Source: Pontibacter korlensis (GTDB lineage: Bacteria > Bacteroidota > Bacteroidia > Cytophagales > Hymenobacteraceae). Taken from it: a stretch of 64,000 bases of DNA. Below, in pieces: positions 8,329-17,313 of the stretch. Positions within the stretch are counted from its first letter, which is position 1. The number at the start of each line of letters is the position of its first letter. The stretch lies in the NCBI RefSeq assembly GCF_000973725.1, contig NZ_CP009621.1:1617501-1681500 (forward strand), written 5' to 3'. Under the pieces are notes generated by a model, which had not been told where the DNA came from, did not search any database, and saw nothing but the letters and a program-made list of their open reading frames with translations. A program made the position numbers and the translations under genes.

Positions 8329-9612
8329 TTACTCAGATTTCTGGTCAGCGTTTACTGGCTGATTTTCCAGGTTAAACAGGTCATTCAGCAGGTCAATCAG
8401 TGTTTCAGCCTCACCGCGTTTACAGGCTGCCTTAAGTTGAAGTACCGGTAGCTTAATGATTTTCTGCATCATCGATTTTGTAATGTTATCGACCAGCTTG
8501 GCTTCTTTTGGTCCCATCTTCTTTACATAACGGGCCATCTCCTCCTGCCGGATTGCCTCTAATGCACTCTTTAAGCGGTGGATTGTTGGCGATACCATTG
8601 TCTCCTTAGACCAGTCGTTAAACTGTTCGATCGATTCTGCCACAATCTCCTTTACCTTCGGTACCGAATTAATGCGGCGCTGCAGAGCCTCTGAAGCTTT
8701 ATTTTGTATAGTGTCGATGTTGTACAGTAACACGCCTGGTATACTTTCTATTTCAGGCTCCACGCTACGTGGTACAGAAAGGTCAATAAAGAACTTATAG
8801 GTAAGGATGTCCAGACGTTTCACCATCTCTTTGGTGAAGAAAGGCGTTTCACGGGCTACAGAGGAAATTATAACATCAGCCTCCTTCATACCCTGCACCA
8901 TGTTCTCAAACGGAAGTACCTCCATATCACACTCCTCAGCTAATGCCTGTGCCTTGGCCTGTGTACGGTTGGTAATCTTCACATTCTTATAACCTGCATC
9001 TTTCAGGTTGCGGCAAACATCTGCACCGATTTCTCCTAAACCTACTACAAGTATACTTGGATTGATGATGTCGGCAGTTAGCTCCTCGATCAGTTCAACA
9101 GCTGCATAAGAGGTAGAGGCTGCTCCGTCGCGAAAAGAGGTCTCCTGTACCACACGCTTGTTCGTGAAGAAGATCGTGTGCATCAGGCGGTGTAGGAAAG
9201 GACCGGCAGTTTCGTTGTCGGCACTCCACTGGTAAGCCACCTTCACCTGGTTTGAAATCTGCATGTCACCAACCACCTGCGACTCCAAGCCCATTGCTAC
9301 GTCGAATAGGTGCTGTACAGCATCGTCGTGTTCGTTCAGAATGGTGAAGTAGTCGAAATAACGGGAGATATTCTCTATGCCTTTAGTAATGCCGAGCAGC
9401 TTAACTATCTCAGCACTATAGTCGTCATCGGAGTTGTAGTATACTTCGGTGCGGTTGCAGGTGGATAGTACTAATATGTCAGAAGCCTGTATAAAGCCTT
9501 TGAGTGTCTGTAAAAACAGTCTGCACGAAGATTCATCTAAGGCAATCAGTTCCCTGATATCCAGCGGCGCTTTCTTATACGACAGGCTGATTGCTTTAAA
9601 ATTCTGAAGCAT
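8329..9612 (-). CDS. hemA: Glutamyl-tRNA reductase
   Basis: A 427-residue glutamyl-tRNA reductase, which reduces Glu-tRNA(Glu) to glutamate-1-semialdehyde, the first committed step of C5-pathway tetrapyrrole synthesis. The catalytic Cys lies in VLSTCNRTEVY near residue 50. The conserved ESQVVGDMQISNQVK follows near 110, then the NADPH fold with VVGLGEIG, and a C-terminal dimerisation helix. The frame extends to a TTG at 9639, but homologues start like MLQNFKAISLSYKKAP. A TAACTTTG element at 9637-9644 would lie inside the longer form, so ATG 9612 is preferred. Confidence 0.95.
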   Translation of the reverse strand: MLQNFKAISLSYKKAPLDIRELIALDESSCRLFLQTLKGFIQASDILVLSTCNRTEVYYNSDDDYSAEIVKLLGITKGIENISRYFDYFTILNEHDDAVQHLFDVAMGLESQVVGDMQISNQVKVAYQWSADNETAGPFLHRLMHTIFFTNKRVVQETSFRDGAASTSYAAVELIEELTADIINPSILVVGLGEIGADVCRNLKDAGYKNVKITNRTQAKAQALAEECDMEVLPFENMVQGMKEADVIISSVARETPFFTKEMVKRLDILTYKFFIDLSVPRSVEPEIESIPGVLLYNIDTIQNKASEALQRRINSVPKVKEIVAESIEQFNDWSKETMVSPTIHRLKSALEAIRQEEMARYVKKMGPKEAKLVDNITKSMMQKIIKLPVLQLKAACKRGEAETLIDLLNDLFNLENQPVNADQKSE

Positions 9613-9636
9613 AATAACGTGGGTTCTACTAGGGTG

Positions 9637-9644
9637 CAAAGTTA
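9637..9644 (-). promoter_or_regulatory. Bacteroidota-type -7 element for hemA (TAACTTTG)
   Basis: Exact TAnnTTTG match on the minus strand, 25 bases before the ATG at 9612. The -33 region is AT-rich without a clean TTTG. Confidence 0.5.
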
Positions 9645-9725
9645 AAGCTCTAACTTTTAAAATAAAACTTACTTGCCCTCTATGTTCAATTTATACTAAT
9701 TTCAAATAAATTACGTGTTTACTGC

Positions 9726-10907
9726 ATGATCCCCATCTACTCGCAAAAGAACAGGATAAAGCTTATTGTTGTTATCATTGCTCTTATAATTGGCGCCGCC
9801 ACTATCACCTATACCAATATACTAGTCAGCAAGTTATCGGAGCGGGAGCAGGAGCTAGTTCAGCTTTATGCCAAAGGCCTACGCTACATGATTAACGCCC
9901 CCAGCGACGATAACATAGTTTTCATCGAGGAAGAGATCCTTTCTTCCAATACTACTGTGCCTGTTATACTAACAGATGAGAACGAAAATATTCTCGATTC
10001 TAAGAACATTAATATTCCAGAAAACATTTCGAACAGGCCAGATAAAATAAATTCCTACCTGCAGGGCGAAATAGAGAAGATGAAGGAGCAGCACGAGCCC
10101 ATAGTGGTACCTTGGGCGGAGGGGTCTGTAAACTATGTTTTTTACAAAGATTCTGAGCTGCTTTCGCAGTTAAGGTACTACCCTTATGTGCAGCTTATTG
10201 TAATTTCATGTTTTGCATTGGTGGCGTATTTTGCTTTTAGCTATTCGCGCCGGGCTGAGCAGAACAGGGTATGGGTAGGTTTGGCAAAGGAGACGGCGCA
10301 CCAGTTGGGTACTCCGCTTTCGTCGCTGATGGCGTGGTATGAGTACATCAAATCCAGTCCTAAGTTCGAGAACGAGCCGATACTGGAGGAGTTGGGTAAA
10401 GACGTGCGGCGCCTGGAGATCATCACAGAGCGTTTCTCCAACATCGGCTCAGTGCCTACCCTGCGCGATGAGAACATCCTGCAGGTAACGCAAAATGCTA
10501 TCAACTACTTACAAAACCGCATTTCGCGTAAGGTGGCCTTTACAGTAGAGTCTACCTTCTCGCCAGGTATTACGGCAAAGGTTAACGTGTCGCTGTTCGA
10601 TTGGGTAATCGAGAACATCTGTAAAAATGCTGTGGATGCGATGGAGGGCCGCGGAAGTATAAACATCCAGCTGGTGCTGCTGGGTAAGAGTAGCGTTGCA
10701 GTAGATATTACTGATACAGGTAAAGGTATCCCGAAGAGTAAAATAGACTCCGTATTTTTGCCCGGCTTCACCACCAAAAAACGTGGCTGGGGACTAGGGC
10801 TTGCCTTGGCAAAGCGCATCATCGACAACTATCACCAGGGCAGGCTCTATGTGAAGTGGTCTGAAGTTGGAAAGGGCACCACCTTTCGAATTGTGCTGAA
10901 TAGGTAG
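9726..10907 (+). CDS. Membrane sensor histidine kinase, orphan
   Basis: A 393-residue sensor kinase. It has two membrane helices (about 12-32 and 155-172) around a roughly 120-residue periplasmic sensor part with no recognised domain. The phosphoacceptor His lies in KETAHQLGTPLSSL near residue 190. The ATPase core shows an N-box (ENICKNAVDAM), G1 (DTGKGIP) and G2 (GWGLGLALAKRII). No response regulator lies next to it. The downstream neighbour is a GNAT-like gene starting 60 bases later. The signal it senses is unknown. Confidence 0.88.
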   Translation: MIPIYSQKNRIKLIVVIIALIIGAATITYTNILVSKLSEREQELVQLYAKGLRYMINAPSDDNIVFIEEEILSSNTTVPVILTDENENILDSKNINIPENISNRPDKINSYLQGEIEKMKEQHEPIVVPWAEGSVNYVFYKDSELLSQLRYYPYVQLIVISCFALVAYFAFSYSRRAEQNRVWVGLAKETAHQLGTPLSSLMAWYEYIKSSPKFENEPILEELGKDVRRLEIITERFSNIGSVPTLRDENILQVTQNAINYLQNRISRKVAFTVESTFSPGITAKVNVSLFDWVIENICKNAVDAMEGRGSINIQLVLLGKSSVAVDITDTGKGIPKSKIDSVFLPGFTTKKRGWGLGLALAKRIIDNYHQGRLYVKWSEVGKGTTFRIVLNR

Positions 10908-10910
10908 GAG

Positions 10911-10945
10911 GAAGTTAAAAGTTTAAGAGTTAGAAAGTGAGTCAA
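10911..10945. repeat. AGTTAGAAAGT-type intergenic repeat
   Basis: The spacer between the kinase and the next gene holds units such as AAGTTAAAAGTTTAAGAGTT followed by AGAAAGTG. It belongs to the same family as copies at 15098-15250, 21985-22023 and 57430-57456. Confidence 0.55.
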
Positions 10946-10967
10946 ACTGTGGGATCAAACGAACTTT

Positions 10968-11909
10968 GTGATAGAGGTAATAAAGTATAACGCGAAGTAT
11001 AAACTGTATTGGGATGCGTTTGTGGCGGATTCTAAGAATGGCACTTTTATGCTGCAGCGCGGTTACATGGAGTATCATGCTGACCGGTTCACGGACCACT
11101 CGCTGTTGTTTTATAAAAAGGGCAAAGTGATAGCACTGCTGCCTGCCAATGAAGTAGGGCAGGAGGTTCAAAGCCACGGTGGATTGAGTTATGGCGGCTT
11201 CGTTACAGATAAACGTATGAAAGCCGCGTTGATGCTAGAGGTGGTGCAGGCAACGAAGTTATACTTCCAGGAGCTGAATTTCGAAAGAATAACTTACAAA
11301 GCTATTCCGCATATCTATCACCAGTTACCTGCCGAAGAAGATCTGTATGCCCTGTTCCGGCACGGAGCTACACTTTGCCGTCGAGACCTTAACTCTGTGA
11401 TTGATGTGGGTGCTGGACTTGGCTATAGCAAAACCCGTAGATGGGAGGTAAAGAAAGCCAAGAGAGGAAACGTGCAACTGCAGGTATCTAACGACTACGA
11501 AAGCTTTATGCAGCTAGAGCAGGAGGTGTTACAGCAAAAGCATAATAAGGTTCCTGTACACACGGCTAGCGAGGTGCGGCTGCTTGCTTCCCTGTTCCCC
11601 GAAAATATTAAGCTCTATACTGCTGCGGAGGCAGGTGAACTGCTGGCCGGAGTGCTGATGTATGAGACGGATACGGTTGCACATTGTCAGTATATGGCTG
11701 CTTCAGTTAGAGGAAAAGAACTAGCCGGTATTGATTTGCTGGTGGACTGGTTGTTAACGGAGGTGTACTCGCATAAGCCACACTTTAGCTTCGGCATCTC
11801 AACAGAGCAGCAAGGGCATTACCTAAATGAGGGCTTGGTTTGGAACAAAGAGAGCTACGGAGCCCGAACAGTAGTGCATGATTTTTACGAGCTAAGATTA
11901 ACAGATTAA
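10968..11909 (+). CDS. FemAB/GNAT-like acyltransferase-fold protein
   Basis: A 313-residue protein resembling the FemAB or BioF2-like acetyltransferase fold: an N-terminal GNAT-like half (SKNGTFMLQRGYMEYHADRF, then HGGLSYGGF) and a second half ending in SFGISTEQQGHYLNEGL. Such proteins transfer acyl or aminoacyl groups, often in envelope glycan or peptide modification; the substrate here is unknown. The start is GTG (FVIEVIKYNA context), the first usable codon after the repeat-bearing spacer. It may be cotranscribed with the upstream kinase. Confidence 0.7.
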   Translation: MIEVIKYNAKYKLYWDAFVADSKNGTFMLQRGYMEYHADRFTDHSLLFYKKGKVIALLPANEVGQEVQSHGGLSYGGFVTDKRMKAALMLEVVQATKLYFQELNFERITYKAIPHIYHQLPAEEDLYALFRHGATLCRRDLNSVIDVGAGLGYSKTRRWEVKKAKRGNVQLQVSNDYESFMQLEQEVLQQKHNKVPVHTASEVRLLASLFPENIKLYTAAEAGELLAGVLMYETDTVAHCQYMAASVRGKELAGIDLLVDWLLTEVYSHKPHFSFGISTEQQGHYLNEGLVWNKESYGARTVVHDFYELRLTD

Positions 11910-11922
11910 GCTAGAGGAGAGA

Positions 11923-11973
11923 ATTATAAACAGCAATGGCTGCCCTAATCAGGCAGCCATTGCTGTTTATAAT
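11923..11973. terminator. Perfect 22-bp bidirectional terminator hairpin
   Basis: Arms 11923-11944 and 11952-11973 (core CAGCAATGGCTGCC) are perfectly complementary around a 7-base loop, between two convergent genes. Confidence 0.9.
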
Positions 11974-11986
11974 GATAGCTGTGGTT

Positions 11987-13975
11987 TTATGCAGCCTCTG
12001 TAGCATGAACAGCTTCTACTTCGTTCTTCTTGCCCAGCAGTTTTATTAAACCCCAAAGTATGACTGCGCCAATCAGGTACACAAGCAGCCAGTGTACTCC
12101 AAAAGTGGAGAGATTAGTGCAAATAATATTAGCCACTAGTGCTACTGTGATAGCATAAGGAAGCTGCGTTTTTACGTGGTCTATATGGTTACAGCCAGAG
12201 GCAAGCGAGCTTAGGATCGTAGTGTCAGAGATAGGGGAACAATGGTCGCCGAATACAGAGCCCGCTAGCACAACTGAAATTACATTATAGATAATCGGCA
12301 TTGTTTCCTCCACACTAAAGCCCTGTTGCTGGCACACATACCAAGCGGCCGGCATCATGAGCGGATAAAGTATGGCCATGGTACCCCAGCTAGAACCGGT
12401 AGAGAAGGCAATAATAGCCGCCAGGAAGAAAGTGATCTCCGGCAGGAAGTGAGGTGATATATTGCCTGAGAATAGCGATGTCAGGTATTCGGCAGTATAC
12501 AGCTCCTGCGTAACAGCTGCCAAGGACCAAGCCAGTACCAGTATAAGTATGGCTGGCAGCATCGTCTTAAATCCAGTTGTCAAAGACTCCATTGTTTCTG
12601 TAAGGCTCATAATGCGCTGGCTCATGGTAAGGGCAATTGCTACTATCACACCGCTAAGGGAGGCCCAGATTAAAGCGGTGTAGGAGTTGGAGTCACCGAT
12701 GGTGATGGAGAGCTTGCGGAAGAAGCCAAGGCTGGCGTCTGACCAAACATCTGGGTTATAACCTGTATAAAGCAGGCCAATCATGGTGCCGCAGATTACA
12801 GTTAGCACAGGAAGTAGCGCGTTGATGGCGCGGGTACGGGTTTCGTCTATTGGTTCGAACTCAGCCATCTCGTGTTGCTGTCTCTCCTGGCCGGCACGAT
12901 CGGTGCGAGTAGCAGAAACCTCTCCGGTAGCACGAGCTCTTATTTCAGCCTTATGCATTGTTCCGTAGTCGCGGTTCATCAGGATTAGCATCAGCATAAA
13001 CACCAGTGTCAGTACTGGGTAATAAGCGTACTCCAGCGAGTGGAAAAACAGCGAGTAAGCGCCTTCCTCTATGCCCAGTTGAGCAGCCGCATCCTTTATA
13101 TACCCTAGTTCAGCCCCAACCCAAGTTGTTACAAAGGCGATAGCGGCTACAGGAGCAGCGGTGCTATCTACAATATAAGCTAGTTTTTCACGGGAAATGC
13201 GGTGCTTATCTGTTACCGGCCGCATAGTGTTACCTACAATCAGTGTATTAGCATAGTCGTCGAAAAAGATAGCCACACCTAATACCCAGGTTACAACCTG
13301 AGAGCTTTTGGCAGAGCGGGCATAGCGCGAGAGCAAGTTTACTACCCCGGCCATACCTCCATTTTTAGATATGATGGCTACCATGCCCCCAATTAGCATA
13401 GAAAAGATGATAACAGATACGTGGTCGCCATCAGTGAGGGCTTCCATCAGGTAAGTGTCGCCTACAGCCAACAGCCCCGTAAACACGGACTTTGGCGATA
13501 AGCCATAAATTACAAAGCCGCCGATCCAGATGCCTGCAAAAAGGGCCAGTAACACTTCTCTGAAAATCAAAGCCAATACAATGGCAATGAGCGGCGGAAG
13601 TATAGACAGCCACATAGGGAATTCCTTTACGCCCCGCTTTTCCTCTACATCCAGGCGGTAGAGTCGTGCCATGGTGTGCGTGCCCATGTTGGCGCTTACC
13701 TGCACTAGTTCAGCGCTTTCGGGTATCGAGAACATCGTTTCTCCGTCAGTGAAGGTGGCCTCCTGGAGCTCCCCGTTAATGCGCAGCGGCAGCGGGCCGT
13801 TATACTTCATCAGGTTGCCAGATTCGGTGACGGTGCGCAGGGTGAAGGCAGTGTCGTTAATAGCCTGTAGTTGCAGCTCTTGAATGTCGTCTTTGGAAAC
13901 CAGGTCTTGCGACATGGCTTGCACCGACAGCAGGATGAGCAGCAAAAGGCTCAGGAGGGGCTTATAAAGCTTCAT
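11987..13975 (-). CDS. Na+/H+ antiporter, NhaC family, with exported N-terminal domain
   Basis: A 662-residue NhaC-type antiporter that exchanges Na+ for H+ across the inner membrane. Residues 1-22 look like a cleavable signal peptide (LLSLLLLILLSVQAMSQ). About 90 residues of predicted soluble, periplasmic sequence follow, and only then the membrane domain (from about residue 120). The membrane domain includes FFDDYANTLIVGNTMRP, SFVTTW-like helices and VLAGSVFGDHCSPISDTT, all characteristic of NhaC/YuiF proteins. The N-terminal addition is longer than in classical NhaC (about 450-480 residues). Convergent with the plus-strand gene across a strong terminator. Confidence 0.9.
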   Translation of the reverse strand: MKLYKPLLSLLLLILLSVQAMSQDLVSKDDIQELQLQAINDTAFTLRTVTESGNLMKYNGPLPLRINGELQEATFTDGETMFSIPESAELVQVSANMGTHTMARLYRLDVEEKRGVKEFPMWLSILPPLIAIVLALIFREVLLALFAGIWIGGFVIYGLSPKSVFTGLLAVGDTYLMEALTDGDHVSVIIFSMLIGGMVAIISKNGGMAGVVNLLSRYARSAKSSQVVTWVLGVAIFFDDYANTLIVGNTMRPVTDKHRISREKLAYIVDSTAAPVAAIAFVTTWVGAELGYIKDAAAQLGIEEGAYSLFFHSLEYAYYPVLTLVFMLMLILMNRDYGTMHKAEIRARATGEVSATRTDRAGQERQQHEMAEFEPIDETRTRAINALLPVLTVICGTMIGLLYTGYNPDVWSDASLGFFRKLSITIGDSNSYTALIWASLSGVIVAIALTMSQRIMSLTETMESLTTGFKTMLPAILILVLAWSLAAVTQELYTAEYLTSLFSGNISPHFLPEITFFLAAIIAFSTGSSWGTMAILYPLMMPAAWYVCQQQGFSVEETMPIIYNVISVVLAGSVFGDHCSPISDTTILSSLASGCNHIDHVKTQLPYAITVALVANIICTNLSTFGVHWLLVYLIGAVILWGLIKLLGKKNEVEAVHATEAA

Positions 13976-14191
13976 TCAGAATGATGACGAGTTTGAAAAC
14001 TCCCTAAGATAGAAAAGAATCAGGAAAGGCAGAAATGTTTGTACGGAGCAGTGTGTGGCCAAAGCCTGAAAGAAACCACTGCTATAAATCGATACAGCAG
14101 CGGCGTTTGAACTTTCAGAAAGATGCTTATAAAGGCAAGCAGAGCTTTAAGTTGCTAGGTAAATGTAAAGATGCGCCTTCAACAGGCACGC

Positions 14192-15097
14192 TTACTTCGC
14201 CCGGTTCACAATGAAGACTCCCACCAGTATAATAACCATTCCGATGTAGTGCCAAAGGTGAATTGTTTCGCCATCCAGCACGCCCCACATGAGCGCCACA
14301 ACCGGAATCAAGTAGGTAGTGGAGCTGGCAAAAAGGGTAGTGGATATGTGGATGAGCTTGTTGAAAAGTATAAGTGCGATGGCTGTGCTAAACACAGCCA
14401 ATATAGCAATGTACATCAGCGCTTCCCAAGCTCCTGGCACATGCTGCAGTTTGTAGAAAAAGTCAGTGGTGAGCAGGTAAACCAACGCTACAGGCCCTAC
14501 AGTAAGTAGCGCCAGGCTTGATAGAGCAATCGCCTTCATGCCGTGCAGGCGGTGCTTGATGATGTTAGCACTGGTGCCGTAGAAAATAGTGGCTAGCACA
14601 ATGTATAGGCCATAGTACATGTTGCCTAGGTCAGCATTACCATTCCCGGAGAAAATCAAGACAGCCGTACCTGCGATTCCAATAATAATGCCCAACATGC
14701 GCATCCAGGTGATGGGCTGGCCAAATAAGACTGCGCCGACCAGGAGCGTGAACAGCGCAGTTAACGAGTTAAGTACACCCGCTAGCCCGCTGGCCAGTCG
14801 CGTTTCGGCTATGGCAAATAGAAAGGCCGGAAAGAAGTTGCCTAGTAGCCCGGTGCCTAGTAAAAACTTCCAGCGGCTTGACTCTACTTTGCGCAGGTTT
14901 TTAATAGCAAACGGTAATAATGCTGCACATGCAATGACCATGCGCAAAGCACCTACTTCATCAGAAGCATATACTACCAACCCTTTTTTGATGAGTATAA
15001 ACGAGGTGCCCCAAATGAGCGCAAGTATGGTAACCAGAACCCAAGCTATTGCTGGAGTTGAGGTTTCTTGTGCAGCGGGAGTAGTGGCAGTTTTGAT
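14192..15097 (-). CDS. EamA/DMT-family transporter, non-canonical start (ATC)
   Basis: A ten-helix drug/metabolite transporter family protein. The first helix reads WVLVTILALIWGTSF, a textbook EamA opening, but no ATG, GTG or TTG occurs between the upstream in-frame TAA (about 15117) and TTG at 14980, and the TTG lies after helix one. The most natural start is ATC at 15095-15097 (KTATTPAAQETSTP follows), which gives 301 residues, normal for the family. Either translation begins at ATC, or an original ATG has mutated and the gene is damaged or starts at the internal TTG. A repeat array abuts this site. The substrate is unknown. Confidence 0.7.
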   Translation of the reverse strand: MKTATTPAAQETSTPAIAWVLVTILALIWGTSFILIKKGLVVYASDEVGALRMVIACAALLPFAIKNLRKVESSRWKFLLGTGLLGNFFPAFLFAIAETRLASGLAGVLNSLTALFTLLVGAVLFGQPITWMRMLGIIIGIAGTAVLIFSGNGNADLGNMYYGLYIVLATIFYGTSANIIKHRLHGMKAIALSSLALLTVGPVALVYLLTTDFFYKLQHVPGAWEALMYIAILAVFSTAIALILFNKLIHISTTLFASSTTYLIPVVALMWGVLDGETIHLWHYIGMVIILVGVFIVNRAK

Positions 15098-15250
15098 AGT
15101 TGGAAAGTTAGAAGGTTAAAAAGTTAGAAAGTTGTTTATAATAGAAACCAGCTTCCCGACTTAAATGCAAATATAAAAGGAGTTGAAGTCTCAACATGCA
15201 CGTCAAACCTTCAACTCCTTAAAAACTTTCTAACCCTCTAACTTTTTAAC
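15098..15250. repeat. Inverted AGTTAGAAAGTT repeat arrays with central hairpin
   Basis: Left array (about 15098-15134, GTTAGAAGGTTAAAAAGTTA and onward) and right array (about 15221-15250, in inverse orientation) flank a 12-bp hairpin: AAGGAGTTGAAG 15177-15188 with CTTCAACTCCTT 15209-15220. The hairpin lies after the dusB start-distal end and could terminate transcription of neither gene cleanly. The whole block looks like a small inverted repeat element. Confidence 0.6.
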
Positions 15251-16235
15251 TCTCCACATAGCTCATGGTTTGGGCGATCTCGTCCAGCGTGTCGTAGATC
15301 TCCTGAATGTCTTCAGACTGCACCAGTTTCATGCGCAGCGGCTTGAAGTGTGGAAGGCCACGGAAGTAGTTAGTGTAGTGACGGCGCATCTCAAAGATGC
15401 CCAACTTGTCACCCTTCCATTCCAGCGAGTGCGTAAAGTGCTGGCGGCATACTTCCACGCGCTCCTCCAGTGTCGGCCCCGGCAGTATCTCACCGGTGTT
15501 CATGTAATGCTTGATTTCGTTGAAGATCCACGGGTAGCCGATGCTGGCGCGGCCGATCATAATGCCATCCACGCCGTACTTGTTGCTGTATTCCAGTGCT
15601 TTCTGCGGAGAATCAATGTCGCCGTTGCCGAAGATCGGGATGTGCATGCGCGGGTTGTTCTTAACCTCTGCGATCAGGCTCCAGTCGGCCTCCCCTTTAT
15701 ACATTTGCACGCGCGTGCGGCCATGTATACTTAAAGCTTTTATGCCGATATCCTGCAGACGCTCAGCTGTCTCTACAATGTACTTGGTGTTCTCGTCCCA
15801 GCCCAGGCGTGTCTTTACTGTAACAGGCAAGTCAGTCGCTTTTACGATTTCCTCGGTCATTTTTACCATTTTAGGAATATCGCGCAGCAAAGCAGCTCCA
15901 GCACCTTTACAGGCTACATTCTTTACAGGGCAGCCATAGTTAATATCGATTAGGTCTGGGCCTGCCTGTGCCGATACAATAGCGGCCTCACGCATCGACT
16001 CAATATCAGATCCGAAAATCTGTATACCAATAGGGCGCTCGTAGTCAAAAATGTCGAGTTTTTGCACACTTTTGGCGGCATCACGTATCAAACCCTCAGA
16101 GGAGATAAACTCCGTGTACATAAGGTCGGCACCGTTGGCTTTACACACTTTACGGAACGGCGGATCACTCACGTCCTCCATTGGTGCGAGTAGTAACGGA
16201 AACTCTCCTAGCTCTATGTTAGCAATCTTTACCAA
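15246..16235 (-). CDS. dusB: tRNA-dihydrouridine synthase (DusB type)
   Basis: A 329-residue FMN enzyme that reduces specific uridines to dihydrouridine in tRNA. The N-terminal LLLAPMEDVSDPPFR is the FMN-binding start of the TIM barrel, and the catalytic Cys lies in DINYGCPVKNV near residue 100. SIHGRTR and IFGNGDI are conserved Dus motifs. The start is TTG (MVKIANIELGEFP); no ATG is available upstream. It is divergent from the CPBP gene, and a 14-bp palindrome lies between them. Confidence 0.92.
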   Translation of the reverse strand: MVKIANIELGEFPLLLAPMEDVSDPPFRKVCKANGADLMYTEFISSEGLIRDAAKSVQKLDIFDYERPIGIQIFGSDIESMREAAIVSAQAGPDLIDINYGCPVKNVACKGAGAALLRDIPKMVKMTEEIVKATDLPVTVKTRLGWDENTKYIVETAERLQDIGIKALSIHGRTRVQMYKGEADWSLIAEVKNNPRMHIPIFGNGDIDSPQKALEYSNKYGVDGIMIGRASIGYPWIFNEIKHYMNTGEILPGPTLEERVEVCRQHFTHSLEWKGDKLGIFEMRRHYTNYFRGLPHFKPLRMKLVQSEDIQEIYDTLDEIAQTMSYVES

Positions 16236-16253
16236 AGCAAAATCTATATTTTC

Positions 16254-16267
16254 GCGTAAATTTACGC
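16254..16267. promoter_or_regulatory. 14-bp perfect palindrome GCGTAAATTTACGC
   Basis: It lies between the divergent starts of dusB (16235) and the CPBP gene (16289), the position expected of an operator. No regulator is identified. Confidence 0.45.
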
Positions 16268-16288
16268 CAATAAAACCTAATTTTCAGT

Positions 16289-17254
16289 ATGAAAGGTTTC
16301 ATCTCGAAAGATCTGTACCCAAGTTGGGTATTGTTACTGCTGATAGTATACATGGCTGGCGGTTACTTTGTGGCGATGTTTGCCGTGGGTTTGCTGGCAA
16401 ATTGGATCTTTGGGATTAGTCTTTTTGAGCTGGCAAATGTGGCCACTAACCCGGCCGATCATCCGCAAGGACCGGATGTAATGCTGCTCTTGCAGGGCGT
16501 GCTGCAATTCATTGCCTTTATTATCGCACCTGCTATCCTTTTGCTTTCCCTCAACTATAGGCTAGGCGATTATTTGAATTGGAAGGTGCGGTCTCCCTGG
16601 CTACTGGTGCTGCTGAGCGGCCTGCTGATTATTGCTATCATGCCCGCTAACTCTGTTATCATCAACTGGAACGCCAACATGGGCTTTCCTGACTTTATGA
16701 GTGGCTTTGAGCAATGGGCACGGGAACAGGAAGAGCAGTTGGCAGAGCTTACTAAGCTCATTACTCAATTTAGCTCTGTGCCTGAGTTACTGATAGGTCT
16801 GGTGGTGTTTGCGGCTATACCTGCTGTAGGGGAGGAGCTGGTGTTCAGAGGTATTGCACAGCGGCAAATCTTCCGCTGGTCTGGTAACATACATGTGGCC
16901 ATTTGGGTAACAGGTATCATCTTCGCCGCCATCCACGTGCAGTTCTTTGGCTTTTTGCCACGGGCTATACTTGGAGCACTGTTTGGTTATTTATACTTTT
17001 GGTCGGGCCGCATTATTGTGCCGATTGTGGCGCACTTTGTAAACAACGGGTTTACGGTTTTTATGCTATACTTGCAGCAAACGCGCACCATTGATGCGGA
17101 TATTGAGAGCACAGAGGCAATGCCGTGGTACCTTATAGCGTTGTCGGTTTTGATAAGTGCCGCTATTCTGTACTTTCTGTACCAGTCTTTTATCCGCCTG
17201 CCACTGCGCGAAGAAAGTATGGCTGAGACCCGCGAAATAGAAGACCGGGCATAA
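16289..17254 (+). CDS. CPBP-family intramembrane glutamic endopeptidase
   Basis: A 321-residue, eight-helix membrane protein of the CPBP (Abi/CAAX protease-like) family. The catalytic motifs are EELVFRG near residue 191, FAAIHVQ near 220 and a third HFVNN near 250, which supply the Glu, Arg and His residues of this family. Bacterial CPBP proteins cleave or bind membrane-embedded peptides; the target is unknown. It lies 59 bases upstream of cdsA on the same strand and may be cotranscribed with it. Confidence 0.9.
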   Translation: MKGFISKDLYPSWVLLLLIVYMAGGYFVAMFAVGLLANWIFGISLFELANVATNPADHPQGPDVMLLLQGVLQFIAFIIAPAILLLSLNYRLGDYLNWKVRSPWLLVLLSGLLIIAIMPANSVIINWNANMGFPDFMSGFEQWAREQEEQLAELTKLITQFSSVPELLIGLVVFAAIPAVGEELVFRGIAQRQIFRWSGNIHVAIWVTGIIFAAIHVQFFGFLPRAILGALFGYLYFWSGRIIVPIVAHFVNNGFTVFMLYLQQTRTIDADIESTEAMPWYLIALSVLISAAILYFLYQSFIRLPLREESMAETREIEDRA

Positions 17255-17313
17255 GTAAAACAACCAAAGCTAATCCTCTTATACTTGTCGCTACGCCGAT
17301 ACAAGTCCTTTTC

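Noticed and set aside
14192..14980. Taking TTG 14980 as the real start of the EamA gene
   Set aside because: It would delete the conserved first membrane helix and break the even helix count; the region upstream is clearly coding.
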